Below, piece after piece: positions 1-12,400 of a DNA stretch of 64,000 nt. The position numbers and the translations under genes were made by a program. Positions within the stretch are counted from its first letter, which is position 1, and each line of letters starts with the position of its first letter. The notes beneath the pieces are model-generated. The model had not been told where the DNA came from. It saw only the letters and a program-made list of their open reading frames with translations, and did not search any database. Source of the stretch: Gavia stellata (lineage: Eukaryota; Chordata; Aves; Gaviiformes; Gaviidae); assembly GCF_030936135.1 (NCBI RefSeq), contig NC_082619.1:2669208-2733207 (forward strand), in the 5' to 3' direction.

Positions 1-2721
1 CTTTTGCTGACATTGGCTCCTCAGTGCAGGGTTTCTGGAGGCACAGCCATTCCTAGGTTGTAGAGAGCAAGGTAGAAACCTTCCCAGCGCTGCTGTTGTG
101 TCACCCATCCCCTTGCTGCCCCATACTTCACCTCTGAGCAGATACCAAGCAGTGACACTATCTTGCAGATGTATCAGCTTCACCCATCCTCCTAAGCAAA
201 AATCCTGACATTCCTGCGCTTTAGCTGAGACATCGCTCTGCACCACCAGCCAGAGCTTTGGCTCTTGGCTGGCTGCCCCCTCTCAGCAGGACTAGGTGGG
301 TGATTCTGGGGGCTTCTGCAGAAGGGCAGAAAAGCAGGAAAGGACAGAGGGAGGGGAGGACAAGGCTAGGGCTCCCTGTTTCGAGAGGGTCACTGCATTA
401 GCTTTTCATTTCAACAGTTTCAGTCTCTTAGCCTTGCTTGTACTCCCTAAATCATCCACATGCTTGTGTCCAACAGAAAGGAATTGAATGTTTTCCATCA
501 ACTCAGTTTCTCACTTGGGAAGCAGATACTGGGCAGCTTCACGTTTTTTTTCACCTACAGTTTTCTGTTGGACTGGAGGAAACATGTTTTGCTTTGTGTA
601 TGTGGGTAATAACACTAAGTTTCTGTCTTTCTGGACAGTGAAGGGCCTTGCACTGCCTTTTCACTACATTCTTTCTGTATCTTTTAAGACCCATTAGGCA
701 GGTGCTAACTTGTCCATGGGTGTCTGCTGTTGTCTCTTGATCACAGTCCTGTGAGAGCTTCTTACTGTGATAGGATCACTTGGAGTCTTCAGTCTTGTTG
801 GTGAGCTGTCTGAGACAGTGAGAAATACGATGGCAAGGTTGTCTCATACCCATCCTGGCTTCTTAGCTCTTCCAAGTGTGAAGAAGACAAGAAAACAGGG
901 ATGCTGGCGTCCATGTTTTGGCTTCCCTGGCTCACCCACTGATTGTTGTGGTTGTCTCATTCCAAATCCATTTCCTTGTGGATTTCACAATGAGAAAAGC
1001 ATTGAGGCCTTTGAGGTATTTTTCACCTGAAGGATTCCTAGAGTCCACATGTTGGTGCTCTGGACCATTGTCTCGCATAAGCCCTATTAAAGTCAATGGA
1101 AAGCTTTAAGATCAGGCATCCATGCCTGGATTTGGAAGCTATCAAGTGCTCCTGCCACAAAGATGCCACAAATAAATGCAGATGTTTCCATTTTAACGAG
1201 AAGTCCTATAAAGAGCTTGTAACTACCCCTTGACTCTACGGGATGGTAAAATTGACAAGGATCTGCTTGTTCAGGGCTGGTAAAAAATGCCTTGTCTGAG
1301 AACAGCTGTTAAGATCTTGCTGTTTTGTTTTGTGTTTCAATGTCCCTTATGTCTCTGTGGTAAATAGGACCTGAAAATCGTATGTATTCCTTTTAACAAC
1401 TGGAATAGTAATACATGTTGCAATTTGTGTCTAACCATTCCAAGTTCATGACAAATGTATGATCATTTCCGAGAGAAAAAATATACAGCTGCCTAAATGA
1501 GAGTTCTTGCAGACTAAAAATACCTTGCCTTATGCATTTGCTTATTAGGTTTTTCTCATTTAAAACCGTTACCAGTCATACCTGACTAGGCAGGGGCACA
1601 GATTTCTACACGGTCTGGTGATACCAGAGCTCTTCTGCAACAAATTGCAGTATGCCCCGTCCTGCGCCCCCGCGTGGCTTCACAACAAATCTTGTCTGTC
1701 CTTTCTGTGCAAACCCTGGTGCTGAAAAAGCTGGAGTCAGTATATGCTTAAGCAGGGCCTTGACCTCAGGACTCTGCTTAATGAGAGCGCCATGAAAATA
1801 AAGCCAAGAACTACCTTCAGTACCCTGGAAAGGAACAGGGAGAAGGTTTGGAGCCCAGCATGATTTATTTTGTCTGCTGCAGAGCCAAGCCACCTGCAGC
1901 CCTGTTTGGTCAACGGTACCCAAAGTCACTGAGGGATATAGGCTGCTGGACCTCTGGCTCAGTTGGAGCACCGGGACGGCTTGGTACCTTTCAAAGCACC
2001 TCTTTTTAATGCCATGAGTTTGGTGACCTGGGAGGACTTGCACAGTCAAAGATGCTTGTATAACCTATACGCTATTGCGTCTGGCTTTCACTTGTGTCCA
2101 GGTCTCTTTGCAACTTTCTGGTACTTGCAAGTGATCGTAAAAGGGAATAGTGGAGTTGTGTAGCGCACAAATGGGTCTGCTATTGTCGATCCTTGCATAG
2201 CCCACGTTTGATGGGTGACACAGCATAACGTGTTCTGTGTCCCTTAAACTGACTTAAATGTTTCCCAGTGAAATAGTTCCTCCTGGATTTCCTCCTGAAA
2301 TTATTTCTCCTGGATAAATATGCACATTACATGGCCTCTGTCCTTCTCTTTTTCAAATAACTCATCAGGTCTCTGCTTACATGAGGGTACCATTTAGCAG
2401 GCGGTTGCACAGTGATTAGGAATGTTGCTGATACAGGACTATTTGTTAGCTGTACCCAAAACATCAAAGCCCCCCAGTGTATAGTGCTCTATCACAGAGA
2501 AAAATCTAAATCCACAAATCTCGTGCATGAAGAAGCTATACATGGGAGAAACAGAGCAGGGATACTCCCTCACCTCCTGGTAAGTAATTGTGTGAGGCTT
2601 CTTCAGCTCTTGTTTCAAAGGTCTCCATTCCTAGGACAATTCTGAGTAGGTGGCACAGCTTATCAGGAGGTTTCTCTTTTTTCTTCTTCTTCTTCTTTTT
2701 CTTTTTCTTCCACTGCATTAG
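1..2721. other. Upstream stretch with no recognised exon
   Basis: No coding exon could be supported here. It presumably holds introns of the ankyrin gene whose last exons lie at 2722-3385. A good donor (CTG followed by GTAAGT) occurs at about 2580 and would give a phase-0 junction to the 2722 exon, but the reading frame before it does not look like an ankyrin repeat. The open frame at 1606-2049 on the minus strand shows no recognisable domain. Confidence 0.4.
2670..2713 (+). repeat. CTT-rich pyrimidine microsatellite
   Basis: A run of TTC and TTTTC units sits directly before the acceptor of the ankyrin exon at 2722. It doubles as that exon's polypyrimidine tract. Confidence 0.7.
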
Positions 2722-3385
2722 GCACATGGTAACACAGCTTTGCATATGGCAGCTGCATTGCCTCGTGACAAGAACCAGGAAGAAATCGTCCAGTTGCTCC
2801 TTGACCACGGGGCAGACCCAAGCATCCGAAACTTGGACAATGATCAGCCAATCCACATGGCTCCTTCTGGAAAAGCTGGGGATCAGGTACATGATCCGCA
2901 TTGCTGCTGCTTCCTAACACATCTGTGAACACCACAGCTGTCTGTCCTTACCAGGGGAACAGTGAGGACAAGTCATATGACATGGGTCTGACATTGCAGT
3001 GGTGTAGGCTTGGGGTTCCTCACTTCAGTAAATCCGTAATCGAGGAGCACAAAACAGCCATTAGCTGGTACTCCAAATACATTTGGAGAGCTGTCAATGT
3101 GTAGTTCTTTCATAATGGCAGCAGATCTCAAGGGATGATTGGGTTTCATGCCTACAGGTGTGAAAAGGCTCCTGGAGCCCATCGTAGTCTCTGATATGTT
3201 TATATGTTATTTAGTTACACATACATGCATGTAAGTCTGTGTATGTATGTATTGGGGTATCTGCATGCACAGTTTTGGACGGCACGTTATGAACTTCTAC
3301 ATTTTTTTGGCAGGTTAGGCATTTGCTGAAGAAAGGGAAAGTTGCATCTGCATTTATTTCCTGTCACCGAAATGCCAGATCCTAG
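2722..3385 (+). CDS. Ankyrin-repeat protein, last two coding exons (partial)
   Basis: Two exons join in frame: 2722-2886 (55 codons) and 3314-3385 (23 codons plus TAG). The first follows a long CTT-rich pyrimidine tract and TTAG acceptor and ends at CAG/GTACAT. The second follows a CAG acceptor. The first exon encodes a typical ankyrin repeat: HGNTALHMAAA, then EEIVQLLLDHGADPSIRN, then the start of a further repeat (NDQPIHM). The second exon gives a short basic tail beginning VRHLLKKGK. Ankyrin repeats mediate protein-protein binding. The upstream exons lie outside the window or were not recognised, so the family (IkappaB-like, or another short ankyrin protein) cannot be decided. The gene is on the opposite strand to POU2AF3 and converges on its 3' end. 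Confidence 0.72.
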
Positions 3386-3512
3386 ATTGCCTCCAATTTC
3401 TGGAATGGCTTCAACTTCAGCTTGCTGATTGCACAAGGCCTCCTCGAAAAACCATGAGGATGGTTAATCAACACGTCCCTGCTCCTAGAGTCTTTAAACT
3501 AGGGTGGGATGA

Positions 3513-3774
3513 CAGTGTTTCTCAACCTGTGGACCATGAGTAGCATGTAAGATATCAGAAGATGAGCTTTAAATTGTTGAAAACTTTATTTTATTAACAA
3601 AGAATACTAATAAACCTCAAGCATTGCTTGCAAGCAAGGAGGCAAGCAAAGCAAATGGCTGTTACATAAATAAGCAAAGGGTCGAAGTAGAGCCAACCTT
3701 TGGAGGCAACGGAAACCCATGGTGGTGCCGGAACACAAGATGGTATTTTGGCTATAAAAGGTTGAGAAATACTG
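3513..3774. mobile_element. hAT-like non-autonomous DNA transposon (MITE)
   Basis: The element is about 262 bp with terminal inverted repeats. The left end is CAGTGTTTCTCAACCT. The right end reads CAGTATTTCTCAACCT on the other strand, so 15 of 16 bases match. The terminal CAGTG-TTCTCAACC motif is that of hAT-Charlie elements. No transposase coding is visible inside. The 8-bp flanks do not match, so the target duplication has decayed or one end has drifted. It lies just downstream of the ankyrin gene stop codon. Confidence 0.7.
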
Positions 3775-6700
3775 CTCTAAGACATGCTTGAACTGTGCCT
3801 CTTATTAGGTCCTGTACAGAGGTACTGGTTGAAATGCTGAAGCCTTTGTGATGTGCAATTACCTCCATTGTTCCTGCTAGCCTGGGAATGCAGAAACCCG
3901 AGGGGAGGGAAAAGACTGGATGGAAGAGGTCAAGTCAGCCTGAGGAGTCATCCATGGCTGTATTTCACCTGAGAGAATGGATATCCGAACTCGAGCTCCA
4001 AGTGAGGGTTCCTGCAAGCTGCTACTACCCCATCTCTTAGCGCTTTGTGGAAGAAAGCTGCAGCAGCTGTCCATTGCCGCAGTCTCTCACCCCACCCCAA
4101 GAAAAGAAAACAGATGCTTGTAAGAGCAAGTACATGGGGCAGGTTCTCAGCAGCGCAGGTTCGTGTGGCTCCTGAGTGCTTCCCGGTGAAGGGATTCCTC
4201 TTTGAGACATCTGATCCAATCCAAGTCTCGAGCTCTGATGGCAAAGAATAGCTCGGGAAGCACCTCAGAGTTGAGGAGCTGAACCCTCACCTGAGCTAGT
4301 GCCTGTGTAGGAGGCTTCCTTTGGGTCTTCAACAGCTTTTAGGCATGGACAGGGTAGAAAACCTTTGAGCCATGTGGGCCTGTGCACAGCAGGGTCAGAG
4401 TGCAATGTGGTAAGTCCTCTCCTACTCCCATTCTTATCTAAGAGGGCGTTTTAATAGATTCTTCTTATTCTTTCTGTGAAATGATTTGTGAATTGCTGTG
4501 CAATCAGCTGGCAACAGTGTCTCTGCCGGGTCAATAGGATTGAAGGTAGATGCCTGAAGGGAGTGAAAGTCATGTTTTGACAACCCCTTCACAGAGGCTG
4601 TCTCATCTTCAGTACATGTTCTGAATTATAGTTTGCTGATTTCCCGATGTTGCACAAGTTATTTTTTCTAACAGGACTGAACAGTAAGATGAAGGGCAGA
4701 TGTCTTAAATGACTGCAGTAACTTCCTCGATCACCCACTGACTAACTCAATGGGATGGGGTTTTCTAAAGCACTTGTCAGTCTCGCAGACCTGGACTGTT
4801 TAAACAACTTGTTTAGCAGACTTGAACAAAAGCTCTTAAGAAATGCAGAGATCTTCTCAACTTTCTCAGCCCTCCTCTCTGCTGTTTTGCTATTGCTTCT
4901 CACTACATCATATCTACAAACCTGCCAACATCCGCTGACAAAAAAGCAGACATGTATTTGCATATGTTTGCATAAATTTGCATGTATCTGGGCATAGGCC
5001 AGCAAAAGCATGTGCTTTCTTACTTTGAAGGGATGTTATAACAAGCCCTGAATTGAGCGATAACTGCATTGGTGAGTTAGTACTGTGTGTCAAGACAAAA
5101 TGGTCAATAAAGTATCTGTTTCTTGAACTTACTAGCAACAAAACTGTAAAACTGTGACCAACGTGTGGCATGTGATGCACTAGGGAAAATGCAAAAAGCT
5201 TTTTGCCATCTAGAAATGTCTATGAGATGACAGAAGTCCTTTTGTTGCAAGTGAAAAAATACATGAGCTGTTTTCTAGAGTGGCTTATCTCTTTATTGTT
5301 TCATCTGCCTTCTGTTGGATGTTTAATACAGAGCAACGCCATCAGTGACCTGTAGTCTGTAAACATCACCATCTCCAGAATATCAGGGAAAATATCGGTC
5401 TGGGGAGGGATGGATGTGGCTTCATTCAAAGCATCACCCTAGCAGCCTGTGTAACTCAGAGTTGATAGATGAGATTTGCAGAGGGAAGATCCCGTGACTG
5501 CCCCAGGAAGGATTTGTTCTCTCTACATGCACATCTGTGTTCAGCTCCCAAAGCTCACACATTAGTGGCCTGCTCTGAAGCCAGCCACAATCAACAAACT
5601 GTTCATATTGTCTTTAGACTGGATCCACGAGGCAGTTGGAGACTGCTGCTTCCCCATGCATGTAAAGCACCTTTCACTTTCCCTGTCAAGCCAGCCAGTT
5701 CCTGCCCTGTGTATCAAGAAAACCCCTTTTAAGGCTCAAAGGTGGTCTGAGTGTTAAGTCTTCTGTGCTGGGGTGAATTTCATTGGTTTTAGCAGTATCT
5801 TAGTTCACAGTTGACCCCTCAAATTTCTATGACTTTTTCAGGGGAAATGTACATTTTATAACCTTAGCAGTACTGGCAGTGTGTGATACCCCTTTATTTG
5901 CACAGTTTATCTCTTCCTACCTGTGGCTTTGGATAAGTTGCTATTAACAAAGGCTTGTTATCCCCAAACAAATGTTCTGAAGTGGCACCATAGAAAAGTC
6001 GCCAGTTGGTTGGCAAGGAAAACTTTTTGATTAAATATTCTGTGCAACTGGTAAAGGACCTGAAAATAAGAACCTTTAATTTTCTCTATAACTGCGGGTT
6101 ACTTCTGGAGTTATTCGTGGCTTTTGTAAGAATGGGGTGATCCTCACTTTTGTGTAAACACATGTTTATGTAGGCTGGCAGAACTTCACCTGGCAGGAAC
6201 GGATGAAATGCCACTGTTTCCGTAGCGCTGTGCCAGCTCTGTTGCAGATGTGACCCAAGCTACTTTCCTTTAACCCCCCCCTTTTTTTTGGGGGGGGGGG
6301 GCGAGGTGGGGGAAAATAAAGGGGTGAAGGAATATGTTCCTCGTAGCCAGAAAATACACAATCAACCTTTGAACAGTTCTCCTCTGTTGTTTTTCTTCCT
6401 TTCTTATGTCAACAAGGCATCATTATGTCAACAGTCAGCAAGCTTTTACTTGCACAGTTTATGTCACCTGCAGCTATAGACATGGAGTTGGGGAACGGTG
6501 TCTAAAACATGTTTGCAGTCCCTGGCATGGGGGATTGCAAAACAACTGGAGAAAGAGCAGCAGAGAAATAGGAAGAGGCTGCAAGGGATGGAGGACAGCG
6601 CTACTTACTCAATGGAAGCTGTTAGAGCCCAGAGACCCCAGTGCATAGAAACATTTTGCTGGAAATATCCTGGTCCCAACAGAGCAGTGGTAGTTTCAGA

Positions 6701-9118
6701 GCCGCTGGTCCCATGCAGCGTGAAGCCAATAGCTGTTAAATACCAGCTATCTTTAAGAGCATGCTGCATGCTCCCATCTCAGCACCTCAGCCACCTGCGA
6801 GCCCTGGAAGTGTGGAAGCTCGGTGGTGAGACCAGCCCAGCCCTTCAAGAGAGAGCTTCCCCCACTGGAGGGGTGCTTTTTTTGCCTGGGTCAGGCAACA
6901 TCCAAGGAGCAGGAATAAGAATGGGATGTAGGGTAGTTTGTAATGACCACTGCCATTCCTAAGTGGCCATGCCTAACCAGCAGCCATGGGTTCAATGATG
7001 GGCACAACCTCTCCACTGCACACCACAGTCTCACAGAGCAGTCCTCTTTGGAGATGCAGTGTAACCACTGATAGCTGTACAGGTCTATGCCACAATATAC
7101 TGACAAATGGGCAATCTGGTGATAACATTAGATTTAGATATCCGTCTGATGTGGAGGTGAGAGATATGTTGTTAGACTGCAACACTTTGCCTGACTTCCT
7201 TGCTGCCACTGTTGTGTAGACTGGGATACTCTTAACCTTGCCGCAAAATGTGTTAATACGAGCGCTCTCCTTGTTGAATGCTTGCTTACTATTTTCACAT
7301 GCACTTTCCTTTGCTGTATGAGAACACCTCTTCTCGGCTCTGTTAAGCTCAGGCCAAGATTGCCAATCCCTGGGGAGGATGTGGTCACCCCATTTCCACT
7401 AGAAGCCTCAAATATTTTGCCTCAACCTTATATTTTGTGGCTCTTTCATGTTGGTGATAAGGGGCTTTGACGTGTGGCTAAAGGTGTGCCCACTCCTCGA
7501 GCAGCAGGCAGGAGTAGCCAGCACGGAGCAAGCTGTGGAGCAGGCTGGGGCAGTAGAAGCCTGAGTGTCCTGAGATAGCACTCAGGGACTGAAACACCTG
7601 CCAGCACTACTAAAATGACACCTAATAGAGTGTGTCTCCACAGGGGTAATCACACCTTTAACTGCAGCAAAGATACAGCTGTTAACTCCTATTTATAAGC
7701 TTTCTGTGACTGAATGCGTTTATCACTTGGGCCAACTCTGACATTACTCAGTTAACAAGAGAGGAGAGGGGAAAATATTATTTAAAGTTGTCAAAGTATT
7801 TTAAAGCAAGTTTTGGTAAAAAATCTGCTGCCTTACATAAGGTAAAGGAACTGGGTGCTGGAAAAGTACAGTTATCTCTGTGTAATCTCCTTGTCTAGCA
7901 TGGCAAAAATGAAACTTCCTGTCCAGGGACCTGGACTGGACATGCAAAAAATGTCATTAAAGTGAAGAGAACCCTGAAGGCTGCATGGGAGGTAACAGCT
8001 ATGTTTTCTGATGAAGGTGGGGGTAGAAGGTTGAAATAACTGGCATTACATAAATATTTTTTTAAAGTGTCATTAAAAAAATGTTACTCTTAGTTCATCA
8101 TAGATTTCACAGGGTGAGGAAATATTGGTTGGGTTTTTTTGGTAGAATGAAGGAAACCTCCCTATCTGCCAGCCAGATGTGTGTCTGTTGCATCCTCAGC
8201 CATATGGGTAATCTCAGCTCTGGGAAGAGGAAAGCTTTTCAGTTAACTGTAGAAGTGTCTGGAGGACAAGGTGAGCATACAGCTAGTTAAATTATGTATT
8301 TGTCTTCACAGGTGTAGTTAGTGTTTCATTTGTATTGGATTTGATATGAAGAGATGCTTCTTTCTTTCTGGTCTGGGTGCTCAGCTGAGAAACTGGTGGC
8401 TTGCCAAACTGCCTCACCAAGTGCTATTAAAAGGAGGTGAGACACAGTCTTAGAAAGGTCTCGGTTTGTGAAAGAAACAGGGAATCCTCAGGTATGATAA
8501 CTTTGCCATTGCCTACTTAAAAAAAAAAATAATAATCCTTTAGCTCCTGTTCAGTTGATTACGCTGAAAGGTGGAGAAAACCTGGTATCAACAGACCAAA
8601 CTATACGAAGGGCTGCTGAACTACGTCAGCCTTTCACCGAAACTCTGCCTTCATCTGGAAGCTGGTGTTGGGCAGCAGCCAAAGAGCTTTGGCACTGGGT
8701 TCAACCTCTGTGCAGGCCTGAGGGGCCTTTCTGGCACATGACCCACGGGCTAAGCCCTGGGCTTGCATGGAAAACAGTGGTTTTCCTTGTCTACAAGAAC
8801 CGCTAGAGAATATCATCGCGGCAGCCGGAGCAGAAGCAGTGGCTAAGAAGCTGCAGATCCATCTCAGAGCAGGGCGCTGCACAGCTTTCTCTCTGGATAG
8901 TGTGCTAGGTGCTGAGATACATAGACACTTTTTATCTGCTGGAAAGGGTAAGCAAGACTTTTCATACTGCTGGGTAATTGCTCCTTGTGTAGGTTGCTGA
9001 GAGTCTCTTCCTCACCTTTGTGAGAACAGGGCCAGGATCCTGGATCATTAGCAGAAGAAAAAAGCACTGACGTTTAGCACATGAGGAACGAACAGGCTTC
9101 ATCATGTGTATCAAATTA
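3775..9118. other. Intergenic region between the ankyrin gene and POU2AF3
   Basis: I see no coding exon. It holds the octamer cluster at 4956-4983 and a C/T/G homopolymer stretch near 6275-6301. Otherwise it is AT-rich unique-looking sequence. The short open frames here have no recognisable domain. Confidence 0.5.
4956..4983. promoter_or_regulatory. Three phased octamer-like sites
   Basis: ATTTGCAT occurs at 4956-4963 and 4976-4983, with GTTTGCAT (7 of 8) between them at 4966-4973. The starts are exactly 10 bp apart, about one helical turn. ATTTGCAT is the complement of the octamer ATGCAAAT bound by POU2F factors. The site is about 4.1 kb beyond the POU2AF3 polyadenylation signal. Enhancer function is inferred, not shown. 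Confidence 0.5.
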
Positions 9119-9124
9119 TTTATT
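9119..9124 (-). terminator. POU2AF3 polyadenylation signal
   Basis: TTTATT on the plus strand reads AATAAA on the minus strand. It lies about 290 bases past the POU2AF3 stop codon, giving a short 3' untranslated region. Confidence 0.65.
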
Positions 9125-9412
9125 TGTATCAAAAAGAGATGGTTTAATGACATGTGTTCGGTAAGGCAGCTTAGAATTTTTTTAAAAAACAACAACAAAA
9201 ACAAACAGGAAAAAAAAAACCCAAACCACCGCAACAACAACAAAACACCCCTGACCATACAAGACAGGAGGACTAATGTAGTGACAACATCATGTAGAAA
9301 ATGTGTGAGTAGTGAAGAATAAACTGGACTGTGTTCGGCAGCACAACTTTGCATAGTTCATGGGCAATTAATCTGATTTGGATACAGTGGATGTGTAAAA
9401 CCACAGTCCCCA

Positions 9413-12400
9413 TTAGCTATAGCAGATGTCACAGTTCCTATCCCTTCTGAAGAAGTCATCGGCCATGGCCATGGGCGGTAGGTAGTCCATGCAGTCTGTG
9501 CTGGGGCAGGGGAAGTACTGCGGGACCCTGTTGTCCACATGCTGGGAGCCACAGGCGGTGCAGCAGCAGGCAGAGGTGGTGTATGGGGAGGGGGTATGGC
9601 AGGACCACTCCTCTGCAGGGTAGCCATAGGTCTTGGTGTCCAGAGCAGAGGGTGGGCTGTGGGTCAGCGGGGTGAGAGGAGATAGCTGCGGAGGAGAGCA
9701 GCTATAGTTTAATGGACTGGACAGATCAGCTGAACTGGGTGATCCGGAAGCCTAGAGTTTGAGGAAAAAAAGAAAAAACAAACCAGGATGTTTCAGGGTG
9801 TCGTTTGGGGAAATGTGGACAGCAGCCAGAACTTCCACGCTGTTGCCTTTCTCGGAAGGGTCTGGCTACCCAGGGAAATGGTTCAGCCCTTGGAGGCGTA
9901 AACCCAAGAGACAGTTCCTGTGACATTAGCGCTAATAGGGAGCTTCTCTGCAAGTTAGACAACCACTAGCAGGAACTGGACTATTCTTTGCAGGAAATCT
10001 ACAGGATCTGTAGAAGGGACAGACTGTTTGCAGGTTCAAGGTGGCAGTGTTTAGCTGGATGTGGGAAGGAAGTGAGAAGCGCCCAAAATACATAAACGGA
10101 TGGAGACTTTCCAGCCTGAAAAAGCTTTGGTATGTCTCATGTTTCTGTATTAACATAAGCAAATTGATTTCCAAATTCCCTACTCTGCAGCCTCTCTCTA
10201 GGTTTGGCTGGGCCTCCCTGTCTTTTGCTCCCAATGGGAAACCATGCAGAAGTCCACACAAGCAGTCTGCATTGCTGTGGCCGTACCCCATACCCCTAGA
10301 AGCAGCCACATTTCCAAATCAGGATGTGACTCCCTTCCCCATCTTCCCTCTGAGTGCGCCTGTGGCTGCTCCCCCGGGACACAAAACTTACCAGGCCCTG
10401 GTTAAAGCAGAGCGGGACTGGCTGGAAGGCGTCTGAGGTGTAGTGTGAGGACGTCTGGAAAGCACTGAAGGATGGGTCTAAGGGCGCATCTGTCTGAAGA
10501 CAGGAATCTACCAGCTGCTCCAAATAGCTAGGGCTTTCTTCACAGGAGAGGCAATTCGAAAACTGCCATGATGGACAATAGTTGGGGACAGAAGAGATGG
10601 GTTCTGCATCAAAAGGTGCTAGGAGAGAAGGTAAACCAGACAGTAGCAGATTATTCAGTATCTGTCTTCACAAAGGGCAGGCGTTGCCCCAGGTCAGGTT
10701 TCAGTACTCTCATATGTTCAGTAGGCCTATGGATTTAGACAAGGAAAAAGGTCCTTCAAGTTCAGGGTGAATTTTCTAGGGAAGCAGACACCAGGAGGAA
10801 GATGCTCAAAAGCATGCAAATAACGTGGGAACTTTAGTCCCCTCGGAAAGCTCCAAAGCTCTTTAAACACTGCTGGAAACTCTTCTGGCTTCAGCCATTT
10901 TGGACAGGGATCCAGCTGGAAACTCCCTCAGACTCTTGACCCTCTGGCCTCCCTACACATGCCAACTGTTTACAGACCTAGAAGCTTGCCATGCAGTGAT
11001 ATATGCTTCACAGCTCGGCAGATGGCTTGCGCCTTTGCCTCACCCGGTCTCCAGATGCAGGGTAGCTACATCTGCAGGAAGAAGAGGATAGGAGAAGAAT
11101 AATTTGCTCTTTTACCCTCCAAACAGCCAGACAGGAGACAAACTTCTGAGCAGACAAAATGGAGCAAGTCGGTGATAATGCGGCACTGCGTCCACGTAGT
11201 GTTACTGGCAAAAGTGCGAGTTTCTAGCAAGCTGTAGGGTCAGATTCTTGCTGTACTGCAGTGTGCTTGCTGGGGGTATGAAAGCTGACAGCAGATCTGA
11301 CTTTTCGGAATTATGATCTTTTCACGCTGTGTTCAAATGTGGTTAAAAGCAAAGCCCTGTCTACACGGAGGGGCACAGGTCTGAGGGCAACAGAACTGCG
11401 CGTGGGTAGAGTCACTCGAGTCATAATTGTTTGCAGGTTCAAGGTGGCAGTGTTTAGCTGGATGTGGGAAGGAAGTGAGAAGCGCCCAAAATACATAAAC
11501 GGATGGAGACTTTCCAGCCTGAAAAAGCTTTGGTATGTCTCATGTTTCTGTATTAACATAAGCAAATTGGTTCCCAAATACTGATAATTTAATCATTTCC
11601 TTGTCCATACAATGTATATATTCACACCTGCCCAACCTTTTAGGTCTCTCTGCTTTGGCTGCAGAATAATTGAAGGACCTGTGAGCCCATAGTGCTATTT
11701 CCCCCCACCCCTGTCCCCTTTCCTTGGATATTCACATACAGGAGAAAGAAACTCTGTGTTGCTGACACTCCTCTCGCTCCTACAGATGCTGCCAGGAGAC
11801 TGAGAACAGCCAACTCCGCTGGAGCTCAGCAAAGTGCTCCAGGACAATCTGACCCTCTAGCTCCAGTCGGACCCCCAGACTGCAGCCTGGAGAAGGTGAT
11901 GCCAGCAGTGTTATTCCCCAGGGGACGAGCATCCCTTCCTGAAGGGAATCTCGCTCCTTGCTGTGAGAAAAAGAAACTGCACAAATGAGAGCATGTGAAC
12001 GTGCTCCTGAACGGGGTAATATGTACACTGCTGGCCTCACGGCATCCTCATCTGCGTTTGGTGGGCTCCTTTCAGGTGCTGATTGGCTGCATTGCCGGTT
12101 ACCTGGTACCAAGGGCTGGAAAGACTCCGGGCTGTGGGAAAAATTGGGAAGGGGGTGGGAAGGGACATGTGGGATGGGCTTTGTACTAACCTGGGCGAGG
12201 AGGAGACACAGACTCTGAAAACTGGATGCTGCTGCCGCCCCAAGAAACCTGACCAAAGAGAAGGCAAGAAAAGGAATTGTATGCCCTGTAACACAGGGGA
12301 GCATTGCTCTGCATGCTGAGGTAAGTGAGGATTTCGCTTCAGCCGATTTATGTAAACCTTATTTACCTCATGGCTGTGACGTGGAAAACTTCCCTAGCAT

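Noticed and set aside
1083-1125. Stretch resembling the AGTCAATGGRAG motif common in sauropsid ancient repeats
   Set aside because: Too short and diverged to name a family or give borders by eye.
1606-2049. 147-codon minus frame
   Set aside because: No domain, no splice or start context, and no similarity that I recognise.
9180-9250. A-rich AAC-type low-complexity tract
   Set aside because: Looks like a degenerate poly-A microsatellite; no attached SINE or LINE body could be seen.
11786-11898. Plus-strand exon-like block reading SDPLAPVGP
   Set aside because: It resembles part of human COLCA2 by chance but is on the wrong strand for POU2AF3 and has a poor donor.
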